Assembly (NCBI GenBank): GCA_964504195.1
Contig: CAZDDI010000085.1
Coordinates: forward strand, 1 to 15,548
Length of the DNA stretch: 15,548 nt
Reading direction: 5' to 3'
Source: CAZDDI01 sp964504195
GTDB taxonomy: Bacteria; Chloroflexota; Anaerolineae; B4-G1; SLSP01
A program made the position numbers and the translations under genes. Positions 6,755 through 12,970 of the stretch are shown here, piece after piece. How positions within the stretch are numbered: position 1 is the stretch's first letter; each line of letters starts with the position of its first letter. The notes beneath the pieces were generated by a model. The model worked only from the letters and a program-made list of their open reading frames with translations. It ran no database searches and was not told the DNA's origin.

Positions 6755-9398
6755 CCGGGCCGCGCTGCCCTGGCTGGCGTTGGGAGCGGCGCTTGCGTTG
6801 CTCTATCTGCGCTTGCTCGCTGGGCGCGTATTGGCGAACGGTGACCTGCACCTGTATTTCTTCCCTTACTGGAGTGCGGCAGCGCGTGCGTTTCAGGCCG
6901 GGACGTTACCTCTGTGGAACCCCATGCTCTTTGCCGGTGCGCCATTACTGGCAAATTCGCAGGTAGGCGTATTCTATCCGCTCAACTGGCCGCTGTGGTG
7001 GCTCTCCGGGCCTACGTTGGCTGGCGCGACGCGCACATTGCACGTGAGCGTATTGTTGCATCTGGGGGTGGCGGCGTGCAACACCGTTATCCTGGCACGG
7101 CGGCTTGGCGCGGGGCGGTGGGGTGCGGCGGTCGCCGGGCTGCTTTACGCTGGGGGCGGGTTCCTCGGTGTGCATGTGGAGCACCTGAACCAGCTGCACG
7201 GCCTGGCCTGGCTCCCGCTCGTCCTGTTGCCAGCGGCTCGCCTGAACATCTCCCCGCTTAACGTGTTGGCTTTCGCCATGATCCTACTCGCGGGCCATAC
7301 CCAGACGGCTTTCATCGCGGCGGTGGGGGCAGTTGTCTTTTACAGCGCCTTGTGGATGCTGCAAGCCGCAAGCAGCAAGCGACAAGCGGCAAGTAGTAGC
7401 AAGCCGCAAGTTTTACGTTTTACGCAGTACGCAGTACGTAGTACGCAGTACGCGGTACGTATTACGCAGTACGCATCACGCTTCATCCCCTTCACTCTGG
7501 CTGCTCTCATCGCCGCGCCACAGCTCTGGCCCACGCTGGAACTTTCCCATTTCTCGATGCGCGCGGGCGGGTTGCCCTGGCGTGAAGCCGTCTCGTTCTC
7601 ACTCGTGCCCTGGGAGGCGCATCGCGCCCTGCTGCCCGCGTATCTGGTCGTGCCGCTCCTGCCGGAGGGCGTGGCCTATCTGGGGCTGCTGGGGCTGGCT
7701 TTGGCAGGATGGGGAGCCTGGCGGGCGTGGCGCGCGCGCTCCCCGCAGGCGCTCGCGTTGGCGATCCTGGCCGGGGTGGGGCTATTCCTGGCGTTGGGGG
7801 CGTATAATCCCCTGTATCTGCTGGCGGCGCGATTGGGTCTGCCGGGCGTGGCACAGTTCCGCGCCCCGGCCCGCTTCCTCGCTCTCTATGCCCTGGGCGC
7901 AGCGCTGTTGGCCGGTATGGGTCTACATGAACTGCTCGGCTGGCTTGGTCAGAGACCGACCAGAGCACCTCTCACGCCTCACGTTTCACGCTTCACACAT
8001 TACGCATTACGCATTACGCATTACGTTATTTTCCTCATCCTCACGCTCGAACTCTTCCTTTCCGCCGCCCGCCTCCCCCATACCCACGCAACCGACCCAC
8101 GCGCCTATACCGATCTACGCCCGGCGACGGCACATTTGGTTGCGGCTGCACGTGCTGCGCCGGAGGGTGAGCCGCCGGGCCGCTTCCTCAGTATCTCGCA
8201 AGGGCTGTTCGATCCCGGCGATAAGGCTACAATGGAGGCGATTTACCAGGAGGCGCTTTCGTTTGATGCGCTCTGGCAATATCTGGTCGCTGCCAAGCAC
8301 CGTGAAGTGCTCACGCCAAACTTGCCGCTGGCCTTCGATGTACACGCTGTGGATGGCTATGACGGCGGCCTGTTGCCGTTGCGTCACTATGCCGCCTTCA
8401 CGCGCCTCTTGCTGCCGGAAGGCACGCTTGATGGCCGGTTGCGCGAGAATTTGCAGACCATTCCCGAAGGCCGTTGGCTATCGCTGCTGGGCGTGCGCTT
8501 CCTCATCACTGATAAGACCGGGGATGCCTGGAGTGATGGCGTCTTCTACGACCGGCAATTCCAGCCCGCGCTGGCCCCTGGCGAGGCGTTGACCCTGGCC
8601 TGGCTGCCGGACGATTTCGCCGCTGATGCGCTGGGCCTGCTCTATGCGGGTGATGGCGCGGTGGAGCTGGGCTTGGCCGATGGCCCGGTCACGCTGGCGT
8701 TGCCCGCTGCGACGGAGGAGACGGCCCATCGGGCGCGGTGGGATACGCTCGCCGCGCCGCGCACTATCACATTGCGGGCGGGGGACGCGGGGTTGACGCT
8801 CTTCGGTGCAAGTTTGCTTGATGAGCACGCCGGGGCGTTTTATCCACTGACGCTTTCAGATCGCTTTCGCCTGGCTCACTCCGGTGATGTGAAAATCTAC
8901 GAGAATCTTGTGCCCTTGCCGCGCGCGTTTCTTGTCCACCGCATTCATAGTGCGCCGGACGATGCAACCGCGCTGGCGCTGTTGGCTGCGCCAGATTTTG
9001 ATCCGGCGGTGGAAGCGGTAGTGCAGGGAGGGGCGCTGCCAGGAGCTGTTGTGGCTGTGTCGCCGGGGGTGCGTGAAAGCGCGCGCGTGACGCTCTACAC
9101 GCCCACGCGCATCGAGGTGGAAGTTCACGCGGCGGCGGCAGGGCTGCTACTGCTGACCGATGCCTGGTATCCGGCTTGGCAGGTAACTGTGGCGCCGCTC
9201 GATGGCAGTGTTGCGCCCGTGGCGATGGAGCTGCTCCGCGCCAACGTGTTGTTCCGCGCTGTGCCGGTGCAGCCGGGCGCGTGGCGGGTTACGTTTACTT
9301 ATCGGCCTGGTTGGCTGTGGGGTGGGCCGTTGTTGGGTGTGTTGGGTTGCTTAGGGCTGTGGGGGTATTGGCGCAAGCGGGCTTGTGCGGCGGGTTGA
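6720..9398 (+). CDS. Large YfhO-family (GT-C-like) membrane protein
   Basis: An 892-residue polytopic membrane protein. The N-terminal half has many hydrophobic segments and the family-typical opening GDLHLYFFPYW (41-51), then GTLPLWNPMLFAGAPLLANSQ (61-81). This resembles YfhO and related GT-C glycosyltransferase-like proteins, some of which modify cell-wall polymers. The C-terminal half (about 455-840) is a large soluble, presumably extracytoplasmic domain. It ends with DAWYPAWQV and a final membrane segment near 870, also typical of YfhO. Two low-complexity insertions translate heptamer repeats: residues 215-255 (QYAVRSTQYAVRITQYASRF) and 410-436 (RFTHYALRITHY). The start is uncertain: ATG at 6720 (or 6714) overlaps the TPR gene by about 35-41 nt. 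An in-frame ATG at 6579 would overlap it by 176 nt and is unlikely. The enzymatic role is unknown. Confidence 0.82.
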   Translation: MLFKRVAFAIRSRAALPWLALGAALALLYLRLLAGRVLANGDLHLYFFPYWSAAARAFQAGTLPLWNPMLFAGAPLLANSQVGVFYPLNWPLWWLSGPTLAGATRTLHVSVLLHLGVAACNTVILARRLGAGRWGAAVAGLLYAGGGFLGVHVEHLNQLHGLAWLPLVLLPAARLNISPLNVLAFAMILLAGHTQTAFIAAVGAVVFYSALWMLQAASSKRQAASSSKPQVLRFTQYAVRSTQYAVRITQYASRFIPFTLAALIAAPQLWPTLELSHFSMRAGGLPWREAVSFSLVPWEAHRALLPAYLVVPLLPEGVAYLGLLGLALAGWGAWRAWRARSPQALALAILAGVGLFLALGAYNPLYLLAARLGLPGVAQFRAPARFLALYALGAALLAGMGLHELLGWLGQRPTRAPLTPHVSRFTHYALRITHYVIFLILTLELFLSAARLPHTHATDPRAYTDLRPATAHLVAAARAAPEGEPPGRFLSISQGLFDPGDKATMEAIYQEALSFDALWQYLVAAKHREVLTPNLPLAFDVHAVDGYDGGLLPLRHYAAFTRLLLPEGTLDGRLRENLQTIPEGRWLSLLGVRFLITDKTGDAWSDGVFYDRQFQPALAPGEALTLAWLPDDFAADALGLLYAGDGAVELGLADGPVTLALPAATEETAHRARWDTLAAPRTITLRAGDAGLTLFGASLLDEHAGAFYPLTLSDRFRLAHSGDVKIYENLVPLPRAFLVHRIHSAPDDATALALLAAPDFDPAVEAVVQGGALPGAVVAVSPGVRESARVTLYTPTRIEVEVHAAAAGLLLLTDAWYPAWQVTVAPLDGSVAPVAMELLRANVLFRAVPVQPGAWRVTFTYRPGWLWGGPLLGVLGCLGLWGYWRKRACAAG
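7361..7410 (+). repeat. GCAAGC-type low-complexity tract inside the YfhO-like gene
   Basis: About 50 nt of imperfect repeats of GCAAGC/GACAAGC/GGCAAG. It immediately precedes the first heptamer array and encodes a Ser/Ala/Gln/Lys-rich stretch (QAASSKRQAASSSKPQ). Tract and array together form one composite insertion. Confidence 0.7.
7411..7482 (+). repeat. Heptamer (TACGCAG) array inside the YfhO-like gene
   Basis: Eight consecutive heptamers of the type TACGCAG with single-base variants occupy 7421-7482, led by TTTTACGTTT. They are translated as the seven-residue repeat TQYAVRS/I. The array lies in a loop between hydrophobic segments and keeps the reading frame open. Confidence 0.85.
7943..8025 (+). 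repeat. Composite GGTC..GACC palindrome plus heptamer array inside the YfhO-like gene
   Basis: TGGTCAGAGACCGACCA (7946-7962), with TGGTC/GACCA arms, begins a 26-nt module that recurs at 11178-11203 (22 of 26 bases). Degenerate CACGCCTCACGTTTCACGC heptamers (7973-7991) follow, then a regular ATTACGC array (7999-8025). The whole is translated in frame as residues 409-435 of the YfhO-like protein. Confidence 0.75.
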
Positions 9399-9402
9399 CG
9401 AG

Positions 9403-9412
9403 AGGGGAGGGG
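9403..9412 (+). promoter_or_regulatory. Ribosome binding site fixing the start of the TPR/zinc-ribbon gene
   Basis: A purine-rich AGGGGAGGGGG stretch ends a few nt before the ATG at 9416. It favours this start over an upstream in-frame one that would overlap the YfhO-like gene by more than 200 nt. Confidence 0.65.
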
Positions 9413-9415
9413 GCT

Positions 9416-11122
9416 ATGGCAGACCTGGGGGGTAAGCGTGAATTGTTGTTGCGGGGGGTGATCGCTGCGCGCGCGGGCGATAAGGCTGAGGCGTTACGTT
9501 ATCTGGAGCGTGCATTGAGCTGCGACCTGGATTATGAAGATGCGGTTGAAGCCTGGATTTGGATGGCTGAAATGGTGGATGATCCGGCCCAAAAACGGCA
9601 GTGCCTTGAATCGGCTTTAGCTATCAATATGTCTGAGCCGCGTGCGCGCCGGAAGTTAGCTATTCTGGATGGACGCCTGGCACCTGAAGATGTTGTGAAC
9701 GCGGATACGTTGCGCCTGGCAGTGGATAGCGGCCCGGCGCTTTGTGCTGAGTGCGGCGGCCCGTTGTTCTTCGATGCCAGCGGGACGGAGCGGCGCTGTG
9801 AGCGTTGCGGGTGGCGGCCTTCGGCTGCGCTGTTGAGCGAGGCCGATCCAGATACGTTGTTGACGCAGGGCATTGCCGCAGCCAAAGCGCGCCGCTGGCA
9901 AGATGCGCAGCGTAATCTCCGAGCGGTCACGCAACACGTTGCCGCCGGTGACGAAGACCGCATCACGGCTTGGCTGTGGTTGAGTGGTGTCGTTGAATCT
10001 GCATCCGACAAGCGCGCTTGCCTGGAAGCCGTCCTACGGATTGATCCCAAACATCCCCTCGCCTGGCGCGGGCTGGCGCACTTGGAAACCCAATCGAGGG
10101 CAGAATCCACACCGGTGACTGGGGTAGGGGCTTTGCTGTCTGGCTCGCGGTTGACCTGTAAGCAGTGTGGGGCCAAACTGTCTTATGATGCAGATAGCAA
10201 GCAGCTATGCTGCGCCTATTGTGGTTCGGTGCAATTGATGGACACCCCCTCGCGTTCTGGCAAGGCGGTTCCCAGACAGGATTTTGCGGTAACGCTGGCG
10301 ACGGCCAAGGGACATACCCGCCCGGAGGGGGTGCGCGCGCTTAAATGTGGTGGATGCGGGGCCGCATTCCTGCCAGCGCCGGGAGTGCTTTCGCTCACTT
10401 GCTCGTATTGTGGCTCGGCACATGTGACAAACTTATCGGAAGAAGCATTGATTTTGCCGCAGGCCATCGCGCCGTTTACCATCGGTGAGACGGCGGCGCA
10501 ACAGGCCTTGGAGCAGTGGTTGCGGCGCAATGGCTATGTTACTGCTCCGCGCGCTGGACTGTATGGGGTGTACTTCCCTGTTTGGGCGTTTGATGTGGGT
10601 GGTGCCATCCCCTGGCGCTGCACCCTGGTCAAAAAACAGGGGCGTAGCGTAACCATGGTGTCTCGCTCGGGCACATATTATCTCAATCTGGACAATGTGC
10701 CCGTAGCCGCCAGCCACACTTTGCCCGCCGACCTGGCCGAAGAGTTAGACGAATATGATTTGAAACAATTGCAGCCTTACAACCCGGCATTTTTGGCGGA
10801 TTGGCCTGCCGAAGTGTACCATGTTACGATGTCCGATGCTTCGTTGCTTGCGCGGCAGCAGTTCCGGGAGACGATCGCGCGGCAGGTTCGGATAAATCCT
10901 TATAGTATCGTTGGGGAGAGCGGGCGGGTGCAAAACATGTATTTCAGCACGGCCCAGGTTTCTGTAGATACTTATAACCTGGTGCTCTTGCCGGTGTGGT
11001 TGGCGAGCTACAATGTAGAAGGGACTACTTACCAGGTGTTCATCAATGGACAGAGTGGGCGTGTGCGGGGGCAGGAGCCACCCAGTTTGTTGCGAGGTTT
11101 TATGAAGGCGCTCTTCGGATGA
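9416..11122 (+). CDS. Cytoplasmic TPR and triple zinc-ribbon protein
   Basis: A 568-residue protein with no signal peptide or membrane segment. It is built as TPR-like helices (about 8-85), a zinc ribbon with Cys110/113 and Cys128/131, a second TPR-like block (147-225), a second ribbon (Cys248/251, Cys266/269) and a third ribbon (Cys311/314, Cys329/332). A C-terminal domain of about 220 residues follows, with PFTIGETAAQQALEQWL (353-369), YFPVWAFD (386-393) and LLPVWLASY...VFINGQSGRV (524-550). That last pattern is common in bacterial zinc-ribbon proteins sometimes annotated as 'TFIIB-type zinc ribbon' or 'replication-restart-like', whose role is not known. No helicase motif is present. It follows the YfhO-like gene by 17 nt with a strong ribosome site, so is probably part of the same transcript. 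Function unrecognised; a metal-dependent protein-binding role is plausible. Confidence 0.83.
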   Translation: MADLGGKRELLLRGVIAARAGDKAEALRYLERALSCDLDYEDAVEAWIWMAEMVDDPAQKRQCLESALAINMSEPRARRKLAILDGRLAPEDVVNADTLRLAVDSGPALCAECGGPLFFDASGTERRCERCGWRPSAALLSEADPDTLLTQGIAAAKARRWQDAQRNLRAVTQHVAAGDEDRITAWLWLSGVVESASDKRACLEAVLRIDPKHPLAWRGLAHLETQSRAESTPVTGVGALLSGSRLTCKQCGAKLSYDADSKQLCCAYCGSVQLMDTPSRSGKAVPRQDFAVTLATAKGHTRPEGVRALKCGGCGAAFLPAPGVLSLTCSYCGSAHVTNLSEEALILPQAIAPFTIGETAAQQALEQWLRRNGYVTAPRAGLYGVYFPVWAFDVGGAIPWRCTLVKKQGRSVTMVSRSGTYYLNLDNVPVAASHTLPADLAEELDEYDLKQLQPYNPAFLADWPAEVYHVTMSDASLLARQQFRETIARQVRINPYSIVGESGRVQNMYFSTAQVSVDTYNLVLLPVWLASYNVEGTTYQVFINGQSGRVRGQEPPSLLRGFMKALFG

Positions 11123-11403
11123 ACTGTTTGCAATACAAGCAGGTTGGATGCACGTTTTAGTTATGGAATGAAGACGCGCATGGTCGGAGACTGTCCAGAG
11201 CACGCTGGGGCCGGGCGCCCCTCTTAACTCCGATGAAACACACCCAAATCATATCCCTTGGTCTTCATGTGCGTCTGTACAGTAGTTACGTGGTTGCCGT
11301 TTGCACTACCGGCGCAAGGCCGTTCCAAGAATTAAAACCGTCCACCCCGCTCGGCGTGGATTGTCAAATTCACGCCTCTGCCCTACCAGGGGTATCTGGT
11401 AAA

Positions 11404-11427
11404 CCGCTGGATTTAGCAATCCAGCGG
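11404..11427. repeat. Perfect short hairpin
   Basis: CCGCTGGATT (11404-11413) and AATCCAGCGG (11418-11427) form a perfect 10-bp stem with a 4-nt loop (TAGC). No T-tract follows on the + strand, and the bases beyond it on the - strand are not T-rich, so it is more likely a repeat remnant than a terminator. Confidence 0.7.
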
Positions 11428-11495
11428 GAGCAAGTAGAAGGATTATTTTCTTGGAATAGCCCAAAGCGAATTTGGCGGTTAAAGCCGCTAAAAAC

Positions 11496-11743
11496 GCAGT
11501 CCCGCAAAACTAACCCTGTAGTAGGGCATATTGACGGCTTTGACAGGGCGACTTTTGCGCGATTGCCGTCAAAGGCAATGCCGTAGGGTAACCGGGAGAG
11601 GCTGCGGCAGGCTCAGCCACCGGGCTGCTCCGGTGACTGAGCCTGTCGAAGGCCTCTGCGCGCGTCAAAGGCAGTCCCGCAAAACTAACCCTTTAAGATG
11701 CTCAAAACACGCCTATTGACGGCTTTGACAGGGCGACTTTTGC
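11496..11743 (+). repeat. Two direct copies of a composite repeat
   Basis: GCAGTCCCGCAAAACTAACC is found at 11496-11515 and 11671-11690 (identical for 22 nt). A second identical block of 30 nt, beginning TATTGACGGCTTTGACAGGG, is at 11529-11558 and 11714-11743. The order is the same in both copies, but the spacing between blocks differs by 10 nt (11 versus 21 nt). Confidence 0.9.
11608..11645. repeat. CTTCGACAGGCTCAG-type palindromic repeat
   Basis: CAGGCTCAG (11608-11616) pairs with CTGAGCCTG (11637-11645), and an inner ACCGG (11619-11623) pairs with CCGGT (11630-11634), leaving a 6-nt loop. Read on the - strand the right arm starts CTTCGACAGGCTCAG, a short interspersed repeat core seen in many bacterial genomes. 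A related copy lies at 15458-15474. Confidence 0.8.
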
Positions 11744-11758
11744 TGTGTGTTAAGGAGA

Positions 11759-12814
11759 AGCTAGCAACTTGGGTTAAGCAATAAATTGATGCTTATATAA
11801 AGCCTTGAACTTATTAAGTCTATTCTCATCAAAAGTTGCTACAATGTTAGGAAATCTCATGTGTAGTATATGATAATACATAACAACATAACTGTCGCTT
11901 TCATTGTGTAAATTCAAATAACTCGTTCCATCTACAGCCAGAAGGATAGGGAAAATTGAACGCAAGAGATCAAAAAAGTCAGGAATAGAAGTGCGCTGGA
12001 ATACGTTCAAACACCAATGATTTAGCTCCATAACCACTATGGGTTTATGAGTAGCAAGTGTTTGTGGCATACCGCATAGCACATTCCCTTCAAATCCTTC
12101 TACATCAATTTTTATAAAGTCAATCTTTGATATCTTCAAAGGTTTTAGAACTTCATCTAATGGGAGAATAGTTATTTTTTCCATTATGTGCCCAGTAGTA
12201 ACCTGTGTTTGATTAGAGACAAAGCCACCGGATCTATTTGACGGGGAAAAGGTTAATGTATATTCGCCAGGCGCTGCTCCAAGGCCGATATTTTGAAGGA
12301 ATACGTTTTTCAGACCAGCTCTAGAGATATTCTTTTCAAGAAATGTAAAAGTAGTTGGAGATGGTTCAAATGCGTAAACGATTTTGGCTAACTCTCCAAA
12401 TAATAGAGCCGTGCATCCTATGTTAGCACCAATATCCAAAATCACTTCACTTTTGCTCGCTAATACTTTGAATAGTTTTACCATCTCTGGTTCAAAGGTG
12501 TTTTTTATGTGCTTCAAATAGTCGTCATCTGAAGCGATAATGTAATTTTTTCCTCCAATATTTACTTTTACTTCTCTTGTGATGTTCATGTTTTTCTTCT
12601 TGATGGTGTGAGCTAATGGCTAATGCTCCGGCGAATAAGCTGCTTATTATAACTGTGAGCCGGATTATGGCCTTGTCAAGCATAAAATGTGAGCTTGATG
12701 ATTTTTGTTCTTTTATGGAAGCGTAGCGTACTCCGTATAGCTTTACCCTTTCAAATCATCTTGACAGAGATCCATGTCTCTGGTTCCTTTAGTAACTAAC
12801 CCAAGTTGCTACCT
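11759..12814. mobile_element. Inverted-repeat-bounded AT-rich cassette carrying an FkbM gene (putative non-autonomous element)
   Basis: TAGCAACTTGGGTTA (11762-11776) and its exact complement TAACCCAAGTTGCTA (12797-12811) bound a segment of about 1.05 kb. Two further matching bases outside one mismatch give 17 of 18. The segment is markedly AT-richer than both flanks and contains one gene whose stop codon (11774-11776) is part of the left repeat. No transposase is inside, and no target-site duplication is evident. Inference: a cassette-like or transposase-less mobile unit, or the remains of one. A chance or purely regulatory repeat is less likely at 15 perfect bases. Confidence 0.5.
11774..12589 (-). 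CDS. FkbM-family SAM-dependent methyltransferase
   Basis: A 271-residue methyltransferase. The SAM-binding motif I is LDIGANIGC (residues 51-59), followed by the acidic-loop motif AFEPSP (73-78) and the hallmark IDFIKIDVEGFE (156-167) of the FkbM family. Members O-methylate sugars, polyketides or other small molecules, often in exopolysaccharide or natural-product loci; the substrate here is not predictable. Nucleotide composition and codon use are AT-rich, unlike the GC-rich genes on either side, which points to horizontal acquisition. The start at 12589 is preceded by AAGAAG, a weak ribosome site. The stop codon lies within the terminal inverted repeat, so the repeat defines the C-terminus (QFIA). 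The gene stands alone, opposite in strand to the genes on its left and well separated from holB. A TTGACA (12679-12674) and TATAAT (12651-12646) pair upstream has an over-long 22-nt spacer. Confidence 0.92.
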   Translation of the reverse strand: MNITREVKVNIGGKNYIIASDDDYLKHIKNTFEPEMVKLFKVLASKSEVILDIGANIGCTALLFGELAKIVYAFEPSPTTFTFLEKNISRAGLKNVFLQNIGLGAAPGEYTLTFSPSNRSGGFVSNQTQVTTGHIMEKITILPLDEVLKPLKISKIDFIKIDVEGFEGNVLCGMPQTLATHKPIVVMELNHWCLNVFQRTSIPDFFDLLRSIFPILLAVDGTSYLNLHNESDSYVVMYYHILHMRFPNIVATFDENRLNKFKALYKHQFIA

Positions 12815-12970
12815 GTTCGCCAGAACCTTTATAGGACACGGATTTGCATAGATTTTACGGATAAGAACCAGAAAAAATCCGTGTGATCCGTAAAATCCGT
12901 GTCCTAAATCTCAGAATCAGCCCAGGTGGCAATATGTTGGGCCACCCCAATGTTAGAAGCCCTTGCCACT
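12590..12970. other. Gap between FkbM gene and holB: element end and palindromic repeat
   Basis: No gene is supported here. From left to right it holds the AT-rich FkbM leader with a possible but poorly spaced promoter, a CAGAGA/TCTCTG hairpin (12765-12782), the right terminal inverted repeat of the FkbM cassette (12797-12814), a nested palindrome (12832-12906), and a GGTGGC/GCCACC hairpin (12925-12946) about 25 nt beyond the holB stop. That last hairpin might end the holB transcript but lacks a T-tract. Confidence 0.65.
12832..12906. repeat. Nested palindromic repeat (TAGGACACGGATTT arms)
   Basis: TAGGACACGGATTT (12832-12845) and AAATCCGTGTCCTA (12893-12906) are perfect 14-bp inverted arms. 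A second pair, ATTTTACGGAT (12852-12862) and ATCCGTAAAAT (12886-12896), is nested and overlaps the outer right arm. The layout resembles the GCCACGAATT palindrome upstream of hutH, and both look like miniature interspersed repeats. Confidence 0.7.

Larger units (their letters stand above)
11123..11773. other. Repeat-rich intergenic region without a supported gene
   Basis: About 650 nt between converging transcripts. It holds a copy of the GGTC..GACC module (11178-11203), a weak GGGGC/GCCCC hairpin (11207-11221) that could end transcription of the zinc-ribbon gene, a perfect 10-bp hairpin (11404-11427), a duplicated composite repeat (11496-11558 and 11671-11743), an ATTGCC/GGCAAT hairpin (11562-11579), and a CAGGCTCAG palindrome (11608-11645). 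Short open frames here run through the repeats and resemble no protein known to me. Confidence 0.7.

Noticed and set aside
7411..7482. Heptamer array as a CRISPR or a recombination array
   Set aside because: The units are 7 nt with no spacers, and the array is translated in frame inside a gene.
7333..8592. A 419-codon open frame overlapping the YfhO-like gene
   Set aside because: It is Arg/Trp/Ser-rich with no domain, as expected of a shifted frame of GC-rich coding DNA.
9176..9415. Longer N-terminus for the TPR/zinc-ribbon protein
   Set aside because: It lies within the YfhO-like coding sequence, and a strong ribosome site directly precedes the ATG at 9416.
11233..11586. A 117-codon open frame in the repeat-rich intergenic region
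   Set aside because: It runs through repeat blocks and hairpins, lacks a ribosome site and has no recognisable domain. Part of it repeats in another frame context at 11671-11719, as expected for duplicated noncoding DNA.
12646..12679. TTGACA/TATAAT pair as a firm promoter for the FkbM gene
   Set aside because: The 22-nt spacer is too long for a normal sigma-70 promoter; it is mentioned only as a possibility.
12925..12946. GGTGGC/GCCACC hairpin as the holB terminator
   Set aside because: The stem is short with a 10-nt loop, and no T-tract follows on the - strand.
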